A stretch of DNA of 64,000 nucleotides, taken from NCBI GenBank assembly GCA_019429205.1, contig JAHYIT010000010.1, forward strand, positions 1-64,000, given 5' to 3'. This DNA comes from Mariniphaga sp. GTDB taxonomy: Bacteria; Bacteroidota; Bacteroidia; Bacteroidales; Prolixibacteraceae. Positions 17,766 to 26,225 of this stretch are shown piece by piece (positions within the stretch are counted from its first letter, which is position 1; each line of letters opens with the position of its first letter). The notes beneath the pieces were generated by a model. That model was not told the DNA's origin. It worked only from the letters and a program-made list of their open reading frames with translations, and searched no databases. The translations under genes were made by a program, and so were the position numbers.

Positions 17766-19053
17766 ATGTTCAAAAAATATTTCAAACTAAAAGAAAACAA
17801 CGGTTAGAACCGAAATTCTGGCAGGGGTAACCACGTTTATGACGATGGCCTACATCCTGGCAGTGAATCCTGATATCCTGAGTGTTACGGGGATGGATAA
17901 AAATGCCCTGTTTTCGGCCACTGCTCTTTCAGCAATGGTTGCCACTTTGGTTATGGCACTTGTGGCCAAACTGCCATTTGCACTGGCTCCCGGAATGGGC
18001 TTAAATGCATTTTTTGCCTTTACGGTTGTGCTTGGCATGAGTCACTCCTGGCAATTTGCATTAACCGCAGTTTTTCTTGAAGGGATTCTTTTTCTGATTT
18101 TAACAGCCTTCAATATCCGCGAACTGATTGTAAATGCGATTCCACTTTCGGTAAAACACGCCGTTTCTGCCGGTATTGGTTTGTTTATCGCTTTTATTGG
18201 GTTACAAAATGCAGGCGTAATTGTAAACAATGACGCCACACTTGTTGGCCTGGGCGATATGGGGTCCCCGGCTGTACTGATAGCGATGGGTGGAATTGTT
18301 GTAACTGCGGTTTTACTGGCTCTGAAAGTAAAAGGCGCCCTGCTTATTGGAATTTTTGTTGCAACCGTTGCCGGGTTACCGTTGGGCGTTACTCACATGC
18401 CTGAGGGAAATCTGGTTGGCGCCCCGCCATCACTTTCTCCTATCTTTTTCAAATTTGAATTTTCAGAAATTTTCACCCTTGATATGCTGATTGTATTGTT
18501 CACTTTTCTTTTTGTGGATATGTTCGATACGGTTGGAACGCTTGTGGGAGTCTCAGACAAAGCCGGTATGCTTACCAAAGACGGGAAAGTGCCCCGCGTA
18601 AAACAGGCGCTGTTTGCCGATTCAATCGGAACCACTGTGGGAGCCATGCTGGGAACCAGTACGGTTACAACTTATGTTGAAAGTGCCTCTGGTGTGGCCG
18701 AAGGTGGAAAAACCGGATTAACCGCGCTAACAACCGCAGGCCTGTTTTTGGTAGCGCTGTTTTTTGCACCGCTGTTTACCATGGTTCCGGCCGCTGCAAC
18801 AACCGCAGCACTGGTTTTGGTTGGCTTTTTTATGATGTCGCCCATTTTGAAAATCAATTTCGATGATTTTACCGAAGCCATTCCGGCATTCATCACCATC
18901 ATTATTATGCCGCTTACTTACAGCATTGCCGAAGGAATTGTGTTTGGTATGTTGTCGTATGTTTTCCTTAAACTTTTGACCGGAAAAGTGAAAGATGTTT
19001 CAGTGGTTATGATTGTTTTGGCAGTGCTTTTTGTGCTGAAGTTTTTTATATAA
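17766..19053 (+). CDS. NCS2-family purine/xanthine permease with apparent 5' frameshift
   Basis: The long frame (404 aa from ATG 17839) is an NCS2/AzgA-type hypoxanthine-guanine permease: FMTMAYILAVNP, ALAPGMGLNAFFAF, FVDMFDTVGTLVGV and GTSTVTTYVESASGVAEGG, with 12-14 hydrophobic segments. The usual N-terminus precedes it in another frame: ATG 17766 reads MFKKYFKLKENN, then TAG at 17805-17807, while the permease frame reads TTVRTEILAGVT from about 17798. Lineage-typical proteins join these two pieces, so a 1-2 base indel near 17798-17804 is likely. Alternatively translation starts at 17839, losing a short cytoplasmic tail. Confidence 0.88.
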
Positions 19054-19071
19054 GCAACATCGGGAAAAATT

Positions 19072-19121
19072 AAAAAACAGGATCCGGCAACCAGTTTTTA
19101 AATTACCGGACCCTGTTTTTT
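19072..19121 (+). terminator. Rho-independent terminator after NCS2 permease
   Basis: Stem AAAAAACAGG...TCCGG / CCGGA..CCTGTTTTTT with a bulged loop and terminal T run, about 20 bp after the permease stop. Confidence 0.8.
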
Positions 19122-19175
19122 GAATTTCAGTTTTAGTGACATTTGGATAAATTTTTAATTTTGCAGGCACTAAAT

Positions 19176-19247
19176 GCGGGAGTAGCTCAGTGGTAGAGCA
19201 TCAGCTTCCCAAGCTGAGGGTCGCGGGTTCGATCCCCGTTTCCCGCT
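19176..19247 (+). tRNA. tRNA-Gly (CCC anticodon)
   Basis: 72-nt cloverleaf: acceptor GCGGGAG/TTCCCGC, D arm GCTC-AGTGGTA-GAGC, anticodon stem TCAGC/GCTGA with loop TTCCCAA (anticodon CCC), T arm GCGGG-TTCGATC-CCCGT. CCA is not encoded. Confidence 0.95.
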
Positions 19248-19341
19248 CTGAAAATCAAAGGCTTGCAAGGCATGAATTGCAGGGTTTTTTTATTTGCAGT
19301 CTTTTCTTCAAATTCAAATATGGTTTCTAATTTTATACAAT

Positions 19342-19818
19342 TTATTTCACCCGTTCAAAATGGTAATTAAACCTGTCGCAGCAAGGAGAGCTTAAATGCA
19401 ATGTGTCGTTGCCGGTGTAATGTACATACTTTTCGGTGTCGGTAAAAAACGAACCCGATTGTTCATCTTTTTCAAAATCAACTTTTAACCGCAAATCGTT
19501 GGGATTCCAAAGTGCTGGTACAATTTTGCCAAATTCCAGCAGGCTGTTGTCTTTTGCAAAGCCATAAATTCCGATTCTTTTAATGACCAGGTAATCAAAA
19601 TTGGGTTCATAACCTAAACCGTGAATTCCTCCGGAAATATCAAATATTTTCCATGTGCCGTAAATTTTTAAATCCTGTTCAGCGAAAATTTCAGCATCAA
19701 AATATGTAGTTGACGGCACTTCATCGAGTACATGTGGACGTTCAATGGTTTCTTCTTTGCAGGCAGAAAATAATCCTGCAAAAATAAAAACGATGATTGT
19801 GTAAATTGATGTTTTCAT
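19342..19818 (-). CDS. Hypothetical lipoprotein
   Basis: 158 aa from ATG 19818, chosen because it begins the signal peptide (MKTSIYTIIVFIFAG) that ends in a lipobox LFSAC. The mature part is mixed alpha/beta with no recognised motif; a CC pair lies near the C-terminus (SPCCDRF). It is the last of four small leftward genes for exported proteins between two tRNA loci, each with its own spacing. Membrane-attached and periplasmic or surface-exposed by signal; function unknown. Confidence 0.8.
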   Translation of the reverse strand: MKTSIYTIIVFIFAGLFSACKEETIERPHVLDEVPSTTYFDAEIFAEQDLKIYGTWKIFDISGGIHGLGYEPNFDYLVIKRIGIYGFAKDNSLLEFGKIVPALWNPNDLRLKVDFEKDEQSGSFFTDTEKYVHYTGNDTLHLSSPCCDRFNYHFERVK

Positions 19819-19874
19819 GGCTAATATATTTTGTGGTTTTAACAATTCATTTCAGGAAATATTTCTTGCTTTCA

Positions 19875-20396
19875 TTAATGCCACCTGTAATCCGTTTTGG
19901 CTAACGGGTCAATATTTTTAAACGCCTCAAAATCCTTGTGTTTGTTTTCTTCCCACCAGTCGAAATAGGCTTTGGCCGCAACTGCATGGGATTCATCCAT
20001 ATTATCCATTTGCAATCCATCCGAAGTACGTATAAACAGAACAGGATTTTGCGATGGAAAGCGTCCAGTCAAATATTTACTTTTAATGGCAACTGCGCGA
20101 ATGGATTCAATGGTCCACAAAACATACATCCCCAATTTACATTCCGGCATTCCATAAGATGAAAGTAAATTACGTGGGAACCTGATTATCATCTGAGTTT
20201 CATTTCTGTATTTCAGGAGCGCGGGAATGTCTTCAGCAATGAAAGGGGGCAAGTCCCAAGATTCATATTCACCTTTTTTTAGCAATTCAATGTATTTTTC
20301 TACCTCAATGTTATTCACATCAACCTCATCATCTTTATCGCAACCTAACGCGCTGAATAAGAAGATTATTAGTGCTAAAATTTTTAAGGTTTTCAT
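19875..20396 (-). CDS. DUF4943-like lipoprotein
   Basis: 173 aa with lipoprotein signal (LIIFLFSALGC, Cys19). The body contains LPPFIAEDIPALLKYRN and PECKLGMYVLWTIESIRA, which resemble a Bacteroidota family I recall as DUF4943; the number is from memory. The C-terminal KAYFDWWEENK helix is typical of the group. No function is established. It is one of a row of four short leftward genes for exported proteins. Confidence 0.75.
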   Translation of the reverse strand: MKTLKILALIIFLFSALGCDKDDEVDVNNIEVEKYIELLKKGEYESWDLPPFIAEDIPALLKYRNETQMIIRFPRNLLSSYGMPECKLGMYVLWTIESIRAVAIKSKYLTGRFPSQNPVLFIRTSDGLQMDNMDESHAVAAKAYFDWWEENKHKDFEAFKNIDPLAKTDYRWH

Positions 20397-20426
20397 GGTA
20401 CTTTGGATTTTATGAATTTCAAAAAT

Positions 20427-20729
20427 CTATTTATTCAATTTTTTTATTTCAATGATTTCGCAATCAATAAACGGCGTACAAAACGCATTTATACCCAGTT
20501 CTTTGTATTTCACTTTTACGCTGTCATCGGTATTAAAGGAGATGATTTCTTCGATTGAAACGATTAAGGTATCGCCATTGTCGAGATGAATTTGTTCGGC
20601 ACAATATGCCAGGCCGCCGCTTAACCAAACTTTTCCGGTTCCTTGCTTAATGCCGTCGTTAACATCATCTTTTTTATTACAGGAAAAAAGAAACATTAAA
20701 GCGAACCCGAGCAAAGCAGTTTTTTTCAT
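20427..20729 (-). CDS. Hypothetical small lipoprotein
   Basis: 100 aa. The signal peptide ends in a lipobox (LMFLFSC, Cys17), followed by a charged linker and a small beta-rich domain with two more cysteines (GLAYCAEQIHL; NAFCTPFIDC). No family recognised. About 30 bp separate it from the next lipoprotein gene, so the group may be co-transcribed. Confidence 0.7.
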   Translation of the reverse strand: MKKTALLGFALMFLFSCNKKDDVNDGIKQGTGKVWLSGGLAYCAEQIHLDNGDTLIVSIEEIISFNTDDSVKVKYKELGINAFCTPFIDCEIIEIKKLNK

Positions 20730-20837
20730 TATCCAAAGGTTTTCAGTTTCTTTTTCAAGATGTTTTTAAAAGTCAATTGGTTGCGTTCATTTGAGGTTTT
20801 TTATTTTCAGTTTGCTATTTTCTTCAAAAAATCTGCT

Positions 20838-21263
20838 CTACTCCCAATGATACTCATGCACGTTTACATATTTCAGTACATCATCATCTGGTGTTAAAAT
20901 ATCAATAACCCGTTTAACTTCAATTCCGGCAGAATCAGTCGAAAGAATAATTTCAGATTGAGGCGGATAGGTCATGATACATGCATAACACCACAAAACA
21001 GCAGTTATATTGGTACATTTGACGTTTAGCCTTTCAATTAACAAATCCACATTTTCACGATGTCCCCACTGGTCATTTTCTTTTTTCTCCGGATGTAAAT
21101 CATTTGTAAGTTCATCGATAACAATTTTTATTGAATCTGTTCTGTAATAAACCAAAGCTTCTGCAAAAGATACACAATCCGGACTTTCATGTTCTTCATC
21201 CTTATTGCATGAAATGAAAATAACCAGAATAGTGAAAAATAATATCAGGCTTTTTGTTTTCAT
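20838..21263 (-). CDS. Hypothetical lipoprotein
   Basis: 141 aa from ATG 21263, where a lipoprotein signal starts (MKTKSLILFFTILVIFISC); a longer upstream reading would put 27 residues before the signal peptide and is unlikely. The mature protein is acidic, with three cysteines (DCVSF, KCTN, WCYACIM). No family recognised. Lies about 145 bp from tRNA-Val. Confidence 0.7.
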   Translation of the reverse strand: MKTKSLILFFTILVIFISCNKDEEHESPDCVSFAEALVYYRTDSIKIVIDELTNDLHPEKKENDQWGHRENVDLLIERLNVKCTNITAVLWCYACIMTYPPQSEIILSTDSAGIEVKRVIDILTPDDDVLKYVNVHEYHWE

Positions 21264-21407
21264 GATCCTGTTTACCAAAAGATGCAAATGTTCAAAATTT
21301 GGTTGCGTTAAAATTAGCTTTTTATGTTCAGTTTTTCCCTGCAAACTTCTAAATTCTGTTTTAACCTGTCAGCCATCTGAAATTTTGTACTAATTTTGCC
21401 GCCATAG

Positions 21408-21482
21408 GGGTTGTTAGCTCAGTTGGTTTAGAGCATTACCTTGACAGGGTAGGGGTCACTGGTTCGAATCCAGTACAACCCA
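21408..21482 (+). tRNA. tRNA-Val (GAC anticodon)
   Basis: 75-nt cloverleaf: acceptor GGGTTGT/ACAACCC, D arm GCTC-AGTTGGTTTA-GAGC, anticodon stem TTACC/GGTAG with loop TTGACAG (anticodon GAC), T arm ACTGG-TTCGAAT-CCAGT, discriminator A. Confidence 0.95.
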
Positions 21483-21530
21483 CAAAAATTTAATTTTATA
21501 TGAGTCTTACGTCCGGCAATGATATGAAAA

Positions 21531-21633
21531 GGGTCGTTAGCTCAGTTGGTTTAGTCCGCCAGCTGGCGGATGACAGGGTAGGGGTCACTGGTTCTCCCAT
21601 CGGGATCCCTGCGGGGGAATCCAGTACAACCCA
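21531..21633 (+). pseudogene. Disrupted second copy of tRNA-Val with palindromic inserts
   Basis: Starts GGGTCGTTAGCTCAGTTGG and ends GAATCCAGTACAACCCA, near-identical to the intact tRNA-Val 50 bp upstream. The 3' half of the D stem and the 5' half of the anticodon stem are replaced by a perfect 16-bp palindrome TCCGCCAGCTGGCGGA (21555-21570). A 22-nt insert (21595-21616) made of two imperfect 11-mers, TCCCATCGGGA and TCCCTGCGGGG, interrupts the T loop. The GAC anticodon remains, but the D and anticodon stems cannot form, so it is not expected to yield a functional tRNA. Confidence 0.85.
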
Positions 21634-21692
21634 CAAAAGTTGAGAGAATGTTTTGATTTTTATATTTTAGCTTTATTCGTATTAGGCCATTT

Positions 21693-21769
21693 AAACGCTG
21701 ACAGGTCTTTAAGACGCTGTCAGGTTTTCATTACCAGACCTTTCAGCGTTTTTAAAACCTGAAAGCGTC
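21693..21769. repeat. Short inverted/tandem repeat (CGCTGACAGGT-type units)
   Basis: Two degenerate units on one side (ACGCTGACAGGTCTT and GACGCTGTCAGGTTTT) are mirrored by inverted units on the other (AGACCTTTCAGCGTTTTT and AAAACCTGAAAGCGTC). No coding content. It looks like an intergenic palindromic element. Confidence 0.5.
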
Positions 21770-22109
21770 TAATTTATAAAGCAACAAATATCCTTGAGAT
21801 ATCATCATGAACTCTGCAATTATTATTTCAAAACTGTCTCTGAGATTGTCTCAAGAGTTCTCGCTGATGTTATTTGAGTGCTCATTCAGTTTTATCGCGC
21901 AAGATGAGCCGAATGACAATAAATCTCCAAAATTCAAATTATAAATCCCAAACCTCGTAGGGATGTCTGTGTCGTAAATTTCAATTTTTAAATACTTCAA
22001 ATTCCAAAATTCTCAATTCATCATGTTTCGAGAATTGTTTTATTCTTTTTGGTGCTTATTTGGTATTTTTATTAAAGTCAACAGGTTATGCAAATCTGTT
22101 ATTGGCTGC
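21770..22109. other. Non-coding stretch downstream of dipeptidase
   Basis: AT-rich, no gene and no convincing RNA or terminator seen. It separates the palindromic repeat from the leftward dipeptidase stop. Confidence 0.4.
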
Positions 22110-23321
22110 TTATTTTTTTGCCAACTCTTCCACCTCCATGAACACCCTGAAAAAATTGCCGCCCCACACTTTCAGAATTTCTTCTTCGGTGTAGCCGCGT
22201 TTTACCATTTCGCGGGTGATATTGGGAAACCGGCTCACGTCTTCGCAGTCGGCCAGTCCGCCACCACCGTCAAAATCGCTGCCAATGCCCACGTAATCAA
22301 TTCCCACCAGGTTTTTTACATGGTCAATGTGGTCCACCAAATCGGCAACGGTGGGAAGGTCCTTCGGATATTTTTCACCGGTTTCGCGCCATTTTTGCCT
22401 GAATGCGGTTTTTTCCTCATCGGTCATCGATTCAAATTCGGCATTGTAAATTTTACGCAGCTCCTGCATTTTCCGATATCGAACTGTTGTGGTGTCCGGG
22501 TCTTTTACGTAGTCATCGAGCAGGCAGATTTGAATAACGCCGCCGTTTTTTGCCAGCGCTTTAATCATATCGTCGGTCATGTTTCGGGGATGACGGGCAA
22601 TGGCGCGCACACTGGAGTGGGACGCAATTACAGGCGCTTTGCTGCGTTTAATAACATCGTAAAATGCCTTGTCGGAAATATGCGAAACGTCCACCATAAT
22701 TCCCAGGCGGTTCATTTCGGCAACCACTTCTTCTCCAAACTGGCTCAGCCCGTTATGCTCCGGGCCGGCTGCATCTGTTGATGAGTCGCAAATATCATTG
22801 TTTCTGGAATGGCTGAGGGTAATGTAGCGCACTCCCCTGTCGTAGAATTCTTTTACCCGCCTGATGTCTGTTCCAAGCGGAAATCCGTTTTCCATGCCAA
22901 TGTAAATGGCCCGCTTCCCAAGTGTTTTAAGCCTCTCTGCATCGGCAGAATTAGTGGCCACTTCGGCCAGGTGGCTGTATTTTTTGCAAACCGCCCAGGT
23001 TGAGTCTATCATCTGGTGAGCTCTTTTGTAGGCTTCTTCCGTGTTTTCAGCAGTTCGTTCGCGCTGGCCGGTAAAAGCTGCAAAAAAGATGGCATCCAGT
23101 CCGCCTTCTTTCATGCGCACAAAATCCACCCGGCTTCGGGGAGCTTCATTTCGCTGCCCCACATCAAAACCTTCGTTGAGCAAAGCCATCGGCGTATCAA
23201 CGTGGGTATCAACTGTCAGTGCTTTTGCATGGATTTGTTTTGCCCTCAATGCATCACTTTGCCCGGAGACTGACATGGATACAGATAGTGCAATAATCGC
23301 GGTTGAAATAAATTTTATCAT
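22110..23321 (-). CDS. Membrane dipeptidase (peptidase family M19)
   Basis: 403 aa from ATG 23321, which opens a signal peptide (MIKFISTAIIALSVSMSVSG). Zinc ligands of the renal-dipeptidase family are present: DTHVDTP near residue 38, a central Glu/His region (YIGMENGFPLG; YITLSHS), DVSHISDKAFYD and IASHSSVRAI, and the metal-proximal VGIGSDFDGGGG. It hydrolyses dipeptides, often with D-residues, in the periplasm or at the surface. It appears to be transcribed alone; a decayed outer-membrane gene fragment lies just upstream. Confidence 0.93.
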   Translation of the reverse strand: MIKFISTAIIALSVSMSVSGQSDALRAKQIHAKALTVDTHVDTPMALLNEGFDVGQRNEAPRSRVDFVRMKEGGLDAIFFAAFTGQRERTAENTEEAYKRAHQMIDSTWAVCKKYSHLAEVATNSADAERLKTLGKRAIYIGMENGFPLGTDIRRVKEFYDRGVRYITLSHSRNNDICDSSTDAAGPEHNGLSQFGEEVVAEMNRLGIMVDVSHISDKAFYDVIKRSKAPVIASHSSVRAIARHPRNMTDDMIKALAKNGGVIQICLLDDYVKDPDTTTVRYRKMQELRKIYNAEFESMTDEEKTAFRQKWRETGEKYPKDLPTVADLVDHIDHVKNLVGIDYVGIGSDFDGGGGLADCEDVSRFPNITREMVKRGYTEEEILKVWGGNFFRVFMEVEELAKK

Positions 23322-23400
23322 ATTATGATTCATAAAACATTGCAATTATACAAAAAGTATGTTAACCGTTTTTCGGATGAAGGGAGAAAAGTACCCCGGT

Positions 23401-23575
23401 TTATTTGTCTTTTGTACCAAACCTGTATGTTAAACCTATATTAAAAGTATAGTAATGGTAATCATTCAACCCGGTAATAAATTCAGCCGATATACCAGTG
23501 GGTCATTATTTCCGGTCACACCAATAAATTCATACGCATCGTAACCAAAAATTAGTTTTTACTTCAAACAATAAA
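23401..23575 (-). pseudogene. C-terminal remnant of an outer-membrane protein
   Basis: On the minus strand one frame reads SAEFITGLNDYHYYTFNIGLTYRFG-like strands to a TAA at 23401-23403, a typical barrel C-terminus. The preceding segment GYDAYEFIGVTGNNDPLVY lies in another frame and meets it near 23490. No start or N-terminal region is visible before the divergent DUF3810 gene. This is a short, frameshifted fragment; parent family not identified. Confidence 0.45.
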
Positions 23576-23610
23576 TTCATTCAAGAGTTTTTTATTTTTG
23601 GCTGCATTGA

Positions 23611-24717
23611 ATGAAAAGATATTTTTTTGGTTTTTTAATGAAAACAAAAGGAGCAAAAATAAAAAACTGGAGCTGGTTGCTGCTCCCTTTTTTTGCAGGG
23701 ATTACATTTTCCCTGACTGAACTGGCCGCCCGAAATCCTGAAATTATTGAAAAGTATTACGCACAGGGAATTTATCCCGTTATTGCTAAATCCCTTTCAC
23801 TACTCAGTAGTTTGTTTCCCTTTTCGCTGGGTGATCTGTTTTATGGGCTTTTAATGCTTTTGCCCGTTATCCTTATTCTGCTGGTTGTTTTAAAACGGAT
23901 ATCGGGAAAGTTTGCTTTAAAGTTTGGGCTGAACATTTTAGCGCTGGTTTATATTTCATTCTACTTTTTATGGGGATTCAATTATTACCGAATCGATTTG
24001 AACCAGCGACTGGAAATGGCGGAACAAAAACCTGACACTGAAAATTTTATCAGGGTATTTGAGAATCTGGTTAAACAGGTTAATTTATCACATACTGATT
24101 TTGAAACCATCACAAAAACAGAAATTGATTCACTTGTTGAAGTTTCTTTTGAAAAATGGGAGCCGATGTTAAAGCTGCAATATCCTCTGGGTAAAAGAAG
24201 GGCCAAAGAAATTACCCTGAGCCGTTTTTTTGCTAAAGCAGGAATTTCGGGCTATTACGGACCGTTTTTTAACGAGGTGCATGTGAACCGGTTTAATCTG
24301 CCACAGGAATATCCGTTTGTTCTGGCACACGAAAAGGCCCACCAATTTGGCATAACCAGCGAGGCCGAAGCTAATTTTTATGCCTGGGTGGTTTGTTCTC
24401 AAAGCGAATCGAAACATCTGCAATACTCGGCAAACCTGGCCATATTCAGGTATTTTCTTTATCAGGGAGGCCGAATGGAGCAATTGCAGAAAATAGTGGA
24501 AGAACTGGATAAAGGTGTAAAAAATGATTTTATAAAAATAAGACAACACTGGCAGGAGTTGCGCAACGAAAAAATCGATCAGGCTGCTTCCAAAATGAAC
24601 GATGCTTACCTGAAAACCAATAAAATAGAAAAGGGAATTCAGGATTATACCGGTGTGGTGAAACACGTGATGGATTTCTCTGCAGATTCTGTTTTTATGG
24701 GAAAACGGGCATTTTGA
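23611..24717 (+). CDS. DUF3810 family membrane-associated putative metallopeptidase
   Basis: 368 aa with three N-terminal hydrophobic helices (about residues 20-40, 65-92, 105-125) and a soluble C-terminal domain containing LAHEKAHQFG (near 237-246), an HExxH-like zinc motif with Lys in the third position, followed by a conserved SEAEANFYAW glutamate. This matches the Bacteroidota DUF3810 family, which has no assigned substrate. A later ATG (23638) just before the first helix is an alternative start. Confidence 0.88.
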   Translation: MKRYFFGFLMKTKGAKIKNWSWLLLPFFAGITFSLTELAARNPEIIEKYYAQGIYPVIAKSLSLLSSLFPFSLGDLFYGLLMLLPVILILLVVLKRISGKFALKFGLNILALVYISFYFLWGFNYYRIDLNQRLEMAEQKPDTENFIRVFENLVKQVNLSHTDFETITKTEIDSLVEVSFEKWEPMLKLQYPLGKRRAKEITLSRFFAKAGISGYYGPFFNEVHVNRFNLPQEYPFVLAHEKAHQFGITSEAEANFYAWVVCSQSESKHLQYSANLAIFRYFLYQGGRMEQLQKIVEELDKGVKNDFIKIRQHWQELRNEKIDQAASKMNDAYLKTNKIEKGIQDYTGVVKHVMDFSADSVFMGKRAF

Positions 24718-24843
24718 TTTCTTTTTCACTGTTTCTATTAAATCACAAAGGCTGAATTTTGTCTCCATGTTTAAAACAAAACAGGTGAAGTATCGTAAAA
24801 GAAGGCATTAATAAAATTTAAAAAACCTTAAAAATAAATTATT

Positions 24844-25059
24844 ATGCCCGACAGCGTTTATAAAATTATCGAAGTAGTGGGCAGCAGTCCCGAGTCGTGG
24901 GAAAAAGCAGCCCAAAATGCCATCGCCCGTGTTTCTGAGTCATTGTCTGATTTGCGCATAGCAGAAGTTTGCCAAATGGACATGCACCTGCACGAAGGTA
25001 AAATTCAGTACTATCGTGTTAAATTGAAAGTTTCATTTAAGTATCACGGGCACGAATAA
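24844..25059 (+). CDS. Dodecin family flavin-binding protein
   Basis: 71 aa, exactly dodecin length. VYKIIEVVGSSPESWEKA at the N-terminus, then an amphipathic helix and the YRVKLKVSFKY strand are characteristic. Dodecins form hollow 12-mers that store or scavenge FMN, riboflavin or lumichrome. Single-gene unit between the DUF3810 and aldo/keto reductase genes. Confidence 0.93.
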   Translation: MPDSVYKIIEVVGSSPESWEKAAQNAIARVSESLSDLRIAEVCQMDMHLHEGKIQYYRVKLKVSFKYHGHE

Positions 25060-25208
25060 AGATTTTTTGCGGTTATCAAAGAGGTGTCAGTTCATGGCGC
25101 CTTTTTGTTTTTAGCGATAATAAATACAGATACAAAATTGGTAAAACAATTATTAAATCGTTATATTTAAGGTCTTTTATCAGGAATAAATCACTTAATA
25201 AAGTCAAT

Positions 25209-26159
25209 ATGAAACGAAGAAAATTTATAATGAACAGCGCGATGGGAACCCTGGCATTAACTATTCCCGTCATCCGCAGTTTTGGAAGTAATTTTTCACC
25301 CAATTATGCCATTCCGAAGCGGGTATTGGGTAAAACCGGCGAAAAGCTTTCCATTATTGGTTTTGGCGGTATTATGCTGAACGATAATCCGCAGGATTTT
25401 GCCAACGAACTGGTGGCAAAATCTTATGAGTTGGGTGTAAATTATTACGATGTGGCGCCTTCATACGGAAATGCAGAAGAACGCCTCGGCCCGGCACTGA
25501 AGCCTTACCGGAAAAATTGTTTCCTTGCGTGCAAAACCGGCAAACGCGATGCCGAAGGTGCACAACAGGAACTGGAAAACTCACTCCGGCTAATGCAAAC
25601 CGACCATTTCGATCTGTACCAACTTCATGCTTTAAGTTCTGTAGAACAGGTGGAACAGGTTTTTGCACCCGGCGGCGCCATGGAAGTTTTTGAAAAAGCC
25701 AAAAAAGACGGTAAGGTGAGATACCTGGGATTTTCGGCACACTCGGTTGATGCGGCCATGCTGGCCATGAAAAATTATGCTTTCGATTCCATTTTGTTTC
25801 CCATAAATTTTGCCTGCTGGAATGCCGGAAACTTCGGTCCGCAGGTTTATGCCGAAGCTGAAAAACAGGGCATGGGGATTTTGGCGCTTAAAGCTATGGC
25901 CTTAACCCGCCTGGGTGACGGCGAGGAAAAATTCTATAAAAATGTGTGGTATAAGCCTATTTTGGATGAGGAAATTATGAAAATGGCGTTAAAATATACC
26001 TTGTCGAAAAATATTACAGCGGCAGTTCCTCCGGGAAAAAATACCCTGTATTTAAAGGCGCTGGAGTTTATGGATGGTTTTGGCGAAATTACTGCCGAAG
26101 AAACCGCAAAATTGACGGAACTATCTCAGGCTACTGAACCCATTTTTATGCATGCCTGA
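25209..26159 (+). CDS. Aldo/keto reductase, exported
   Basis: 316 aa. The N-terminus is Tat-like (MKRRKFIMNSAMGTLAL) and is followed by the NAD(P)H-dependent aldo/keto reductase barrel: VLGKTGEKLSIIGFGG, YYDVAPSYGNAEERLG with the catalytic Asp/Tyr, a Lys in LACKTGKRD and a His in YQLHAL. Such exported members often act on sugars or aldehydes in the periplasm; the substrate is unknown. Ends just before a bidirectional terminator. Confidence 0.9.
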   Translation: MKRRKFIMNSAMGTLALTIPVIRSFGSNFSPNYAIPKRVLGKTGEKLSIIGFGGIMLNDNPQDFANELVAKSYELGVNYYDVAPSYGNAEERLGPALKPYRKNCFLACKTGKRDAEGAQQELENSLRLMQTDHFDLYQLHALSSVEQVEQVFAPGGAMEVFEKAKKDGKVRYLGFSAHSVDAAMLAMKNYAFDSILFPINFACWNAGNFGPQVYAEAEKQGMGILALKAMALTRLGDGEEKFYKNVWYKPILDEEIMKMALKYTLSKNITAAVPPGKNTLYLKALEFMDGFGEITAEETAKLTELSQATEPIFMHA

Positions 26160-26175
26160 AAGCGGCTATAATTCA

Positions 26176-26214
26176 AAAAAATGGTCTGCCAAATGAAGGG
26201 CAGACCATTTTTTT
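26176..26214. terminator. Bidirectional Rho-independent terminator
   Basis: Stem AAAAAATGGTCTGCC/GGGCAGACCATTTTTTT with loop AAATGAA, placed between the convergent aldo/keto reductase and coiled-coil genes and usable in both directions. Confidence 0.9.
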
Positions 26215-26225
26215 GAATCTGGTTT

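Noticed and set aside
22023-22781. 252-aa open frame on the plus strand
   Set aside because: Lies antisense over the clear M19 dipeptidase and shows no family features; coding-frame shadow.
24169-24768. 199-aa open frame on the minus strand
   Set aside because: Antisense shadow of the DUF3810 gene.
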